This document shows positions 45,417-55,300 of a stretch of DNA of 64,000 nucleotides, piece after piece. The stretch covers positions 3,015,202 through 3,079,201 of the forward strand of contig KL647295.1 of assembly GCA_000727475.1 (NCBI GenBank), written 5' to 3'. A program made the position numbers and the translations under genes. The notes below the pieces were generated by a model, which worked only from the letters and a program-made list of their open reading frames with translations, had not been told where the DNA came from and did no database searches. Positions within the stretch are counted from its first letter, which is position 1. Each line of letters starts with the position of its first letter. This DNA is from Sarcocystis neurona (taxonomy: Eukaryota > Apicomplexa > Conoidasida > Eucoccidiorida > Sarcocystidae).

Positions 45417-45882
45417 TACTGCAAGCAACTATATTCGCACATTCGTGTACAGGAGACACTGCGAAAATAAGTGCACTTCACTCACAAATGCAGAATCCTG
45501 GTCACGTTCAGGTTCAGCTTTAGGTGCACAGTGAAATCGTTTCTACACATTACGGTCCCCACGGTTGCTAAGAGAGGGTAACCAGGAAAGTATAAAACAA
45601 CTGGCTTCTTCAAAAAAGAACGCGCCTCAGACTGAAAAAAGTTCCTATGCAGCCACCTTACCAGCAGGCACCTGGCCAGCCGTCGTATTTTTGATTTTCT
45701 TCAACAGCGGCGTAGTACCTGCGCCCTTCCGGGTGGTAACGCACTGCCCAGGCCTTCGGGTGATACACGCATGTGCCCGGGCGGCCCTTCTCGCCATTAA
45801 AATCGAAATACTTGTGACACCGGCGGCATAGACGAAGATCTACGCCACTACTTGTGCTCTGCGTACCGTCCTCTTTCGCCAT
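45413..45882 (-). CDS. small Cys/His-rich (zinc-binding-like) protein
   Basis: ATG at 45882 (AATATGGCG) starts MAKEDGTQSTSSGVDLRLCR. Exon 1 ends at 45662 (GCCTGCTG|GTAAGG, phase 2). The best acceptor in phase is TTATTTTCGCAG, giving exon 2 45458-45413 and an 88-aa protein. Motifs are CRRCHKYFDFN, then GTCVYHPKAW, then a Trp and a double Cys (DGWPGACC). This is the C-x2-C...C-x-Y-H-P...W-x-CC pattern of short zinc-binding modules found in eukaryotic proteins. With the second exon further Cys residues follow (VSCTRMCEYSC). A later acceptor would give a different 14-residue tail. Function unknown; possibly protein or nucleic-acid interaction. Confidence 0.62.
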
Positions 45883-46273
45883 ATTCCACCGAATCTGCAG
45901 ATCTCGCTTGCGGCGGAAAAGCAAAACACAGTCACTGCGAGAAGTGTAAGTGAAGGTACATACACAGGTATACATATATGCATATGGGTGTAATTACGAA
46001 TGAAATTGCTGAAACAGGAATGTGAACTGCTGGTTCATACAGATACAGAGGTCGCAAATACCCAGATACAAAAACGTGTACAAATAAGTATGCGTCCACA
46101 TCAGCGCAGGAAACAAGTTACCAGAACAACCTGCTTGTGGGCTCAGAAACTTTGCTATGCGACACCCCTACAGAAAAAGGAGACTCGCAAGCGTGCAGGG
46201 ATCAGTGCTTTCAGTGGGACAGCACACAGGAAACAAAACGGACCCCAAAACATCCGCCTACGTGAAGAAGGCG

Positions 46274-46907
46274 CTATTTTACATACGGAAGTAAAGCACA
46301 TACAGACTTCCACAGGCGGAGAGTACTACAGCTCTGAAGTTCCAGCAGCGGACTGTGTACACCAGAAAAGCGTTGTTTTCCAGCATGGGTTTTGCCGTCA
46401 CACCCACCGCAGCAGTTCACTTCATACTGGCACACGACGCATATGCACACACGTGCACTAGCCGGCCTCTGCTCATAAGTGTACGACACCTGCTCACGGC
46501 ACCACTTCTTCTATGCATAGACAACGCCTGGAAAATGCTGTTAACTTCGGTTCCCCGTGTGAATAATGCGGCTACCACAACGAGTGCAATGAGGCTAACC
46601 AGACAAGTATATTGTGAACTGTCATTCTGGCTTGTCTCATGTCTGAACGGCCGCAACAACTCCCACAAAGCGAGACAAGAGTTCAAGCGAATGTCGATTA
46701 TTGACCGTTCCTCACCAAGGAACGTAATTGTTCCCTTCACCGGAAGGTTATTACAGACAGCTACTGGGCTTTAGCCACGCAGCACCTGAACAAACAAATG
46801 CTCACGGACAAACAAGCATCACTAGCGTAATTATTTCACCACGACGCATCCTATTCGTCAACTTACTAGCAGACACGCTTGGCGGAAGGCCACCTGATGT
46901 CATGCAT
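46274..46907 (-). CDS. small signal-anchor membrane protein, three exons
   Basis: Exon 1, 46907-46867, starts MHDIRWPSAKRVC and ends TGCTA|GTAAGT. Exon 2, 46618-46498, carries a hydrophobic helix (SQYTCLVSLIALVVVAALFT) and ends GTGCC|GTGAGC. Exon 3, 46426-46274, after GTGCCAG, reads YEVNCCGGCDGKTHAGKQRF and ends LLPYVK before TAG. Phases (2, 0) and total (315 bp, 104 aa) agree. The exon 2 acceptor (AATGACAG) has a poor pyrimidine tract, which is the weak point. A short basic N-terminus then one helix suggests a type II orientation or uncleaved signal. No family recognised. Confidence 0.45.
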
Positions 46908-47808
46908 TGTGTCCCCCGGACGTCCACAGATCCTCTCCCTTCAGATATACATATATATATATGCGTGCTTGTACAGCTTCGATAAGTTACATATATATAT
47001 ATTAAAACCTTTTGCCTGAGGTGTCCCGTCACTAAGTGTACGTAGATACACACGTGTGTAAAAAAAGAGGCAGATAACACGGAGATGGTTCTGCACTCTG
47101 GGCACATATATATATATATATATAAGAGAGAGGAGAGAGAGAGACAGGTACCGGCAGATGTGATTTGGGACGTGAAATGCGTGCGTGTCTGCCAGCAGAG
47201 CTCGTAAGAAGAGCATAAATATATGGCTTGTGACCTTCTCCGATAAGTACGTCTTCACTACTGGACCTCGCTACTCGTGGAACCTCTCTCTTTTTCTATG
47301 TGAACACTACTGGCGGGCCTCCATGCGCTATAAATTGTATATACGCATGTACACACGGAGGTCTCAGTCGCTCGAACTGAGAGCGACTGAGTGCTCGTGT
47401 ACATTCATGTAGCTGGTGTCCACACGAGGGCAAATGGGAAAGATGAAGTAAAACAGGCGGCTGAAATCCCTTCAGGAAGAACTACACTACGTGCGAGACG
47501 GTGGGTCAAGAAGAAAACTGCTTTATCAGTGGCTGTGTAGTCGCCGACATCGTCTTTCACTAGAGGGATGCTATCAAGCATTTATCTCTTCCGTTTCCCG
47601 TTGCCTTCCAAATTCCTTCCTGAAAGCCACACCACGGGCTGCCGCAAGCTCATAAACGGCGCGTTTGTTTTGGCCGCTCTTCATCCGAAGTTCTCTATGG
47701 CAAGCTAATCTACATACAGAGGCCACGTACACACACCTGTACCTCGAAAGTGTGTACATGTGCAAGTTGATGAAGAGACGCAGAGAGAGAATAAAAAAGT
47801 AGGAAGAA

Positions 47809-48545
47809 GTTTCGCTTCCACAACTACTGGGGGAGGTCACCGACAGAGGCTTTTCAAGAGAATATTCCACCGATCAATCCTTCAACTCTCCACCACGACG
47901 AATCAACAGAAGAAGCATCCGTGGTCGACTGTGCTTCTCCTTTGGTGAGCTTCTAGGTGGAGCAAGATAAAGGAAAACTTCGCACTTACACACCGACGCT
48001 ACCAACATTTGCTTCACTTTATACTTCACTGGTCTTCACAATGTAAGGCACTGTTGTTCCACTGCTGGAGAAGTGCCACCGGAAGCCGCCTTCAACGACG
48101 GGGAACAACTAGAAGCAGAAACATAGTAGGAAAAAACGACGGCACATGGTACGAGGCTGAAAGCACACAGGGTCATTGCTCGCATCAGGCGTTCCGATCC
48201 TTCATTTTCTGGAACACTCTTGCTGACAAGGAGAAACTGGTTTTCTGTGAGAAGCGACTGCAGACTTTCACCCAACAAGATCAGGAATCTCAACGAGAGA
48301 TGGACTTACACGGGCATCCTATGTTTTTTAACAACTACAGAGCGAGAGAATATTCGAAGAATATCCGGAAGCAGTCTCTGATTGCACGTCCTCTGCAGTT
48401 CAGAAACTCAGAACAAGGCGCTACAACGCATTTGGACACGCAACGAAGGCCCCGGTCTCTTCCTTCCTCGACGTACTATTCTCCGTCTTCATCCCTTGCA
48501 CCCGACACGCAGCAAAGAGAGAGAACATCCAGAGTAATATTTTAA
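47809..48545 (+). CDS. candidate two-exon region, unknown protein
   Basis: The first block (about 47809-47944) ends CTCCTTTG|GTGAGC and is open in all three plus frames. The second block is open from 48009 to TAA at 48543-48545 and reads charged, native-looking text (WNTLADKEKLVFCEKRLQTF; MDLHGHPMFFNNYRAREYSK); a donor AGA|GTAATA near 48534 may end it. Another frame over 48130-48380 is also protein-like, so frame choice is not secure. No domain recognised. Confidence 0.4.
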
Positions 48546-49174
48546 ATACTGTATTTGGTTGGGGAGTAATTCGGGAGGGATTACGTATATGGAGAGGTGA
48601 CTATGGTTCAACACGACACGGGGTGAGTGCTACTTTGGTGATATGCGAGAGAGCAGACACAGAAGAGTTCTAAGTCCTCGACAGTTAGGAACCTTCTCCA
48701 TGCTGTTGATTTTCAAGTACGGGGCGCGCTGCCTGTTGCGTTTGCTACATAACAGTAGCACAGTGCCTAAAAAGATAAAGATTCCGTTATTATCCGCTTG
48801 AGTCCTACGCTTCGCCTGTCACAAGCGAGCGTCAAAGGGCAAGGCCGCTGTTGTTGCAGCGGCACGTCTATCAAATATATCACACCTATCCACACACGGG
48901 TGTTTCAGGTAGTGACCGACACGCGTTTTGGCTTCCATATGGTGGTGGAGATGTGATGTTGCCAGGAGCTACACCTTCGTGGGATTACTGAGACAGGGAG
49001 TGCTCAGGGTGACACGCCTCATTTTGAGATTCACGGCAGTGAAATTGTTGCTACTGTACAAATTTATTTGTCCCACTTTCCCTGCGTATGTGTACGTATG
49101 TATATATATTTGCGCGTGATGGAGTGCGACACACATCACTTGCGATGAAGCGGCATACTGCGGAAGTGGTACAG

Positions 49175-49749
49175 TTAGTAACAAATAGAGACACAAAGAA
49201 ATTCAGATAGTGATAGCCTTTTACAGTCTACATCAACACCGTTCTGTTTCCGCGCCTGCGAGAAAAAGAAACAGAGAAAGAAAAGTAAGCGACAGGGGAT
49301 ACCACCAAAAAAGTGGAACGTACGCACTATCCTAATATACTTGTTCTACGTTGTGACACGTAGAACCGAGGGAATCTCTCTACACTGCACCGCGTCTCCA
49401 CTCCTTTTGTTGACTTACCGACTTTGAATAAAAGATCCGCACCAGCAATTTTGCTTCTTCTTCGTAAATCTCAGTCACCTTCCCCTGGGCGTCCTTCTGG
49501 TCACCAGAGGCTTCTGCTGCGGAACAGATGTTATGCGGCACTTCTTCTACCTACAAAAAATACAAGTGACCTGTGGAGCTGCTGGAGGGCTGAGAAGAGA
49601 GGGCACAACTGCGCAGGGAGGAGCGGCAATCACGGTCGTCCTCCTGTTCCGCACTTCTCTCCTTTTGGTTTTCCTTCTTCCTTTTCTTTCCCTTCACTTC
49701 CTTCTGGCTCTTCTTCCTCTTCCCTCACTTCTGGAGAGTCATCAGGCAT
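49175..49749 (-). CDS. small three-exon protein (77 aa)
   Basis: Exon 1, 49749-49729, encodes only MPDDSPE and ends CCAGAA|GTGAGG. Exon 2, 49550-49419, after TTGTATTTTTTGTAG, reads VEEVPHNICSAAEASGDQKD then KVTEIYEEEAKLLVRIFYSK, ending TCG|GTAAGT. Exon 3, 49255-49175, follows a very strong acceptor (TTTCTTTTTCTCGCAG) and reads ARKQNGVDVDCKRLSLSEF before TAA. All junctions are phase 0 and total 234 bp. The middle is an acidic helix. No family recognised. The 178-bp first intron is purine-rich on this strand and explains the Glu/Lys-rich reading there. Confidence 0.65.
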
Positions 49750-50039
49750 GCAGTACCAACCGTCAGCGTGTATGTGTGGGTGTATGTGTCAAGAAACGGG
49801 AGACAATATCCCCAGCACAGGATGTGTGTACCCATACAGAGTTACATACAGGGAAGGAAAATCAGGGAACCTTTTGGACAATAATGAGCATACAGATACA
49901 TAGGAAGTTATAAACACCTGTGTTACACATATGCTGCAGCCACACATGTGTAGGTATGCATATGGGAGTAAGCGAGAGAGATAGACAGACTGGTAGAAAG
50001 ACAGATAGATACGGAATGCGAGGCACAGTATTGTTTCCT

Positions 50040-50312
50040 ACGTATAGGTATACGATAGATGTTCTGGTACAGGCGTCTTTAAAGGCGCATGCTCTTCTTG
50101 AAGAGCTCTTGGTTGTTGAAGGACCTATTTGTAAAAGTTGAGGGATGAATGGTACCAGGTGATCAAATCTTGTTCTCCGGTACAACTATGCTGAAAAGGA
50201 AATTTGGACACAAGTAGCTGCTGTCGCAGGCGGCAATTCGGAAGCAGCGCGAGGGACGAAGGCACTGATGCTGGCTGCAGATAAATCCGTCCCGTTTGTG
50301 GCAAGTGAAACC
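50040..50312 (-). CDS. candidate exon(s), unresolved frame
   Basis: The strong acceptor GTTTCTGCGGTTTCCCAG precedes 50312 on the minus strand. Following bases are open in two frames (GTDLSAASISAFVPRAASEL to a TAG near 50186, or FHLPQTGRIYLQPASVPSSL to about 50140). Further acceptors at about 50190 and 50140 lead to more open text. On the plus strand 49980-50141 also looks coding. Only the acceptor is convincing. Confidence 0.3.
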
Positions 50313-50510
50313 TGGGAAACCGCAGAAACTAAGTTTATCGACCTTTTCAGTACAACATACTTAACACCGGCGATATGTACACATATATATACACTCCGTT
50401 TCGTTTGTTGCAAATGAAAGCTGGCAAACCCCGAAAATTTAGTTTATCGAGCTCTTCAGTACCTATTTTAGCGCGGCATGTGTACGCATATACGCAGATA
50501 GATAGATGTA
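50293..50510. repeat. diverged tandem duplication, about 109 bp period
   Basis: CGTTTGTGGCAAGTGAAACC at 50293 recurs as CGTTTGTTGCAAATGAAAGC at 50402, with continued similarity through AGTTTATCGAnCTnTTCAGTAC. On the minus strand each copy carries a pyrimidine-rich stretch ending in CCAG, so a splice-acceptor-like signal is part of the duplicated unit. Confidence 0.75.
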
Positions 50511-51120
50511 CTTCCACATGTCATAGACTCGCTGCAGCGTTTCTACCGTGTGGAGCAGCCGCCGCGTCTCTTCCGCAGAGGGGCAGCCGCAGCGACAGAC
50601 CCAGTCAAACAGACATTATTTTCCTGCCGAAGAGGAGAGACGGAGTGGCTGAGAGAGTGGGAAACAAATAGAGAAGTCCGTAGAGATAGACAGACGCTTG
50701 CACCAAGGATGAGCGCATATACTGTCATGTAAAAAGCTGAATAACTTCGCAGATAGACGCTCGCACGTGCCCGCTAGCCCGTAGACGCAAGTGCGTGTCG
50801 CTAGCGTATACGCATGTCTACATGGTGACTAACTGCACCAAATCTGCAGGCGTCAACTTAAACGCTGTATAACCGTTTGAAAGTGCCTTAACAGCCACAT
50901 ATTCCTTATGTCGGAGAAGAATATATATATATATACCTGGACACCACCCGTACACCTCAATGGAGGCGGGGTTAGCGTGAGGATGCCTGTATGGACTCCG
51001 ATTCTTCTGTAAGCAGCTATCCTTTCCCAATATGTCGACGTCTACTGATAAGACTGACACGTATACATATATTTATATATATATGTACGTCTGTATGTGT
51101 AGCATCTTGCATACAAGGCA

Positions 51121-51542
51121 CTACTGCCTCAAGCAGCTCAGCCGTCGTCGGACGAGGTGGATGATGATCAAGCACGCCATGAATTCACTTCTACAATGTC
51201 CTTCATAAGCCAGGGGGACTCGGCGCACGTTAGAACAAACTGACACAGTTAAATTTGGAACGCAGGTGTCACCAACAAGAGAGAACGGCTTCAGAGCTCT
51301 GTGCGAAGCTCTGGTTAACTTAGTGTGTAGACAACTCATCCACCACATCTTCCATGTCCCCGTGGGCTGGTTTCAGAGGAGATTGTATCTGTTACGCTCC
51401 TGACGAATACGGATGGAAACGGCGATAAAAGGAGTTGGGGAAACACTATTCCACAGGCGTCACAGCAGCGCTCAGGATTCTCGTGAAGATGCGTGGGGAA
51501 GTTGTAGCGGTGATCCGTAAAATACGTATCCGCAGAAGTCAT
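51121..51542 (-). CDS. hypothetical protein, possibly two or three exons
   Basis: ATG at 51542 starts MTSADTYFTDHRYNFPTHLH followed by ENPERCCDACGIVF. A pyrimidine-rich acceptor, CCGTATTCGTCAG, near 51395 suggests an intron after the CDACG part. Downstream, a frame reads SHRALKPFSLVGDTCVPNLT and ends at TAG 51121. Cys content is notable. Exon joints are not phase-resolved and no family is recognised. Confidence 0.42.
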
Positions 51543-51656
51543 AGTTTTTGTGACTTGTCTCACAAAGACGCACACGGAAAAGTCGATACATTGAGTCTAC
51601 GGCAAGGCATGATTACGATCAACTTGAGATTTTTTTTACAAATTTACAGTCCGCGT

Positions 51657-52760
51657 AGAGGTCGATGAAAAACTTCCCGTGTAAAAGGTGTAACATGCGC
51701 GGCATATTTTCCCTGCTCTAAATTTACGCACAGAAGACAAATGCGGCCGCGTGGCACCGCTAGTAATACTGTGCTAGTGCGTGTGCGTGTGTGTTGCGTC
51801 AGGCGACTGTACAGACAAAAATATATGTCTGCACGTGCATGAATCTTCGTCAGCACCCACAGAACACCGTAATCCTCAGCGATGAGACAGCTGTTTCAAC
51901 ACCTTGCAGTACTTGTATATCTATGGAAAGTCTCCCTCCCCCTTCAAAAGTAGATGGAAGAGCGTGTTTCTCAACCGGGGACGATGTAATTGCAGGTACG
52001 AAATCAGTTGGTCCCCACTTGTCGCCGACGCATCCTGGTTTCTGCATCTGCCAGAGTGTCTGCATCTGTATGCATACATATATATATATATATATATATA
52101 TGCATACATACAAACGTACATGCATACACGTATACATACATATACACGTGCATATACGTACATGTATAATCTGTGCAGACCTGGGTGCGCGCACGCACGT
52201 GTGCGATTGACAGCTGCATATGCGCGTATGTGTAAATGCACGTTGACATGCGTGTAGAAGCGTATAAAAATATATGGATGAGGACATATGTGTAAGTATT
52301 TCCATTCACGCATATACAAATACAACTACTCAAGTGTACATGCCGGAGTATAATTGTCCACGTGTAGGTAAATACGGGAGTATATATGTCTAATTATTTT
52401 GATCTACATGTGTATAAATACATGCAGGAATCTACATGTTTTAGCGTTTCAATCTCTACATATATACATATATGTTTGAGTATTTATATATTAGACAGAT
52501 TTACCTTTCACGCATAGCTACAAGTACTTTCTGACGTATTCACATACACTTCTACGTAGATTTATACCGATATACAAGTGGGTTTGTAGAGAGAGAGAAG
52601 AGCGATGAATGTTTGGGGAGAAGCAACGTCAGGAGTTCGCGGCTCTGCAGGAGAAGCACGCGTCTTGCCGAGAAGATTGAAAAGCACGCAGGGTGATCTA
52701 CTTGCCTAAGAACAAAATCTCTTTGAGCGGCTGCGCGCAGCGCTGCCTCTCTTAGAAGGA
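51657..52760. other. TA/CATA microsatellite-rich spacer
   Basis: Dense TA, TATG and ACATA repeats, including an uninterrupted TA tract near 52078-52102. Open frames here translate the microsatellites (Tyr/Ile/His/Cys). No gene supported. Confidence 0.7.
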
Positions 52761-52944
52761 TATTTAAAATATATCAGGTATACTTGCACACTTGTGTAGA
52801 CGGTGTTTCATTGCCGGTTGACACACGCCCACGTATCTCTGTGTTAGTGCGTAGTCGCTTTCCTGGGTCGACGCGCTTTTAACGCTCACACGGAAAAGTT
52901 CTCCTGTGTGCACGAAACTGAGCGTCTTCTTCTTTTTGCCAGCA

Positions 52945-53160
52945 GCCTTTCGCCTCCAACATTCTCGCATCCATATGCAGATGTACATAGTTTCCTACTG
53001 GCGCGACCAGTTTTCTCCTGCAATCATATTTATATATTTATACACGTATTTATGTGGACACCGGCATGTTGGAAGCAGTCTTCGCTTCCGGAATTCCCAG
53101 ATCCATACGTAGACGTCTGCAGGTTCCTGCCGACGCGATCGGCTTTTCCCTGCAATTATA
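52945..53160 (+). repeat. tandem duplication, period about 134 bp, exon-like
   Basis: Two copies (about 52945-53030 and 53080-53160) that translate in the same plus frame to FSHPYADVHSFLLARPVFSC and FPDPYVDVCRFLPTRSAFPC. Each is followed by a TA-rich tail. A short exon-like block ending TACAG|GTAAGC follows at about 53192-53220. Confidence 0.6.
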
Positions 53161-53284
53161 TATATGTATATATGTATACTCAGGTGAACGCGGCAACGTC
53201 GTTAGCAGGGGGGCGTACAGGTAAGCGTGAAAAGCAATTTTCTTAGCAGAAACCCCGCACACATCTACATACATAGCACCCGGG

Positions 53285-53491
53285 GTGCACACAACGGAAA
53301 AAGATTGCTATTTTTTGAGTGATTTACATCCTTGGGGACGTGTGAGCTGTCTCCACATGTGTTGTTTTCGACTAGATGAACTGCACTTGCTGTCCACAGG
53401 GCTGCAACGAGACTGTCTCCAGCCTGTGTACGCAGACGGAAAGGAAGGCACGTTTCCTCCCGATTTAAATGGAGGGGATAAGAAAACGTGA
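53285..53491 (+). CDS. weak candidate frame
   Basis: Reads CYFLSDLHPWGRVSCLHMCC and later VYADGKEGTFPPDLNGGDKK before TGA. There is an ATG after TTTTCGACTAG at about 53373 in another frame. A minus frame also covers the region. No motif. Confidence 0.2.
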   Translation: MHTTEKDCYFLSDLHPWGRVSCLHMCCFRLDELHLLSTGLQRDCLQPVYADGKEGTFPPDLNGGDKKT

Positions 53492-54289
53492 AGACACAGA
53501 AGGCGAAGTAAAGTGCCCACGTTAGAAATCTTAAAGTATATATATATATGTGTACTCATATACGTATCTATAGATATGCGTCTCTTTCTCTCTGCGGACA
53601 TGTGTGTGTAGGTGTGAACACCTATAGAGACACATGTGTGTAAAAATTTGCACGAGGTTAATCTGGGTGAGACAGCATATATACATATGAACGAAGGCGT
53701 ATACATGTTATCAATATGTACACTAATATGGATTTATACTGCCACAAGATCAGGCAGGCAAGATACGAACCTCTAAAACAAGAACTTAGAATGTACAAGC
53801 GGTGCCCTCATGTTCACACACACGTACATACACACAGAGGTCTATATACACATATGTGCCATCCTATGTATGTGAATAGAGGTTTCATAAATAGATATGA
53901 AACGCTTGCATATATATACACATTTATGTATACACGTCGTTCCTACACGGGAAAGTATGTGTAGAACTCCATAAACGTTCTCGCTGAACGTCTTCTTTGC
54001 TCTTACGTGTGTATCTCCATACACACATCTATATGTATATACGCATACATGCATACGTATACATATACACATATACATATATATATGTATATGAAATATG
54101 TTCTGAAGAGCTTGCCATTCCGCAAGGTCAAGGCTGCATGTATCTCTCCCTATACATATGCTACACAGAACAAGGAAGAATGTAGTCCTCCCGTTAATTA
54201 GTGGGCCTCGAGAAGTTGTACTTTGTCAAACTCGAGACAGTGAAAATGTTTAATACATGAAGGAAGACTCTAAGCCGCCCCCGGCTGTT

Positions 54290-54640
54290 CTGTCACGGGC
54301 TGCCGCTGTTAATTCTGTTATATCTTCTGCTTCTCTCTTCGTCTTTCCGCCAACCCGCCCGTGCTTCCCTTCTCCAGCTGGTCTTCTTCCTGCTGTGCTT
54401 CCTGCTGCTATTGCTTTTCCTGTTGCACTTGCTGCTGCTGCTGCTGCAGGTATTGCTGCTGCTGTTGCCCAGTCGCCACCCCTCGGGTGGCTGCTGCGAC
54501 TGCTTCTTCCCTTGTTGTAGCTGCCTTTCTTCCCGCTGCTGCTGTTGCTGCTGCTCGTCTTCAGGCCGCACGCTCCAGCAGCAGCTGCAGCAGGTGGTTT
54601 TCTTAGTACAGAGCCTCTGTTGCTGCAGGTTTCAGTCTTA
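54290..54640 (-). CDS. Gln/Ala/Ser repeat exon
   Basis: The CTG-rich plus strand reads as CAG repeats on the minus strand. One minus frame gives a Gln run then SQQPPEGWRLGNSSSN; another gives Ala/Ser runs including SSRSHPRGGDWATAAA. Open to about 54290. This matches the coccidian repeat-exon type; frame undecided. Confidence 0.4.
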
Positions 54641-54746
54641 GCTGCTTGAGCACCTGCTGTGTCTATGTCTGTCTGCTCTCTTTTTTCTCCTCTGCTTCTT
54701 TCGTTTGTTCTGCTTCATCTTTCTCCTTCGTTTTCCACGCTTCTTA

Positions 54747-54878
54747 TCAAACTGACGATATCTCTACTCCGCGTTGCTTCCGGTCAGATGCAGCCGCTGT
54801 TGTTGGCGAAGACGCCAGTGCTTCTTTGCTGTCCGAACGCCGGCTCTTGCTTCTCTCGATCAATTTTGCTATCTCTGC
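54747..54878 (-). CDS. candidate 3'-terminal exon, basic/Ser-rich
   Basis: Follows the acceptor CACTTCGTTTTAG and reads AEIAKLIERSKSRRSDSKEA then SSPTTAAASDRKQRGVEISS before TGA; 44 codons exactly. Upstream is a TA-satellite intron or spacer. A Lys/Glu-rich open segment lies just downstream (54640-54745). Family unknown. Confidence 0.42.
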   Translation of the reverse strand, partial: AEIAKLIERSKSRRSDSKEALASSPTTAAASDRKQRGVEISSV

Positions 54879-54889
54879 CTAAAACGAAG

Positions 54890-55300
54890 TGTTCAAACAT
54901 ATACATAAATATATATATGTATATATATTTGTAAGGACAATATAAATATGTATAGGTATGTATATATGCATGTACGCATGCAAATTTACATGTATGGATA
55001 CATATATAGTAGAGGTATATATATATGTATATATGTATATATGCGTAGACGTGTGCAGAAGCATACTTGCATGTATATATATGGTATCTGAATATACATA
55101 TATATATACAAAAGTGAGAGTATATACACATCCGGAGAGCGTATAGACACGCATATATATAAGAATACACACACACACACACATATAGATACATACGCAT
55201 CAGATAGAGAGGCAGAAATACGTCTGTGTGTGTGTGTGAGTGTGAATATATATATATATATATATGTGCGTAGCGGCGTGCGCAGACATATGCGTGACAA
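54890..55300. repeat. TA/TATG satellite-like DNA
   Basis: Nearly continuous TATATG/CATATA microsatellite with (CA)n at about 55168-55182 and (GT)n at about 55226-55240. Frames on both strands only translate the repeat. Confidence 0.85.

Noticed and set aside
47405..47581. 58-aa minus frame MLDSIPLVKDDVGDYTATDK, and an equally good plus frame RLKSLQEELHYVRDGG
   Set aside because: Both strands look coding and neither has decisive splice signals, so I did not annotate either.
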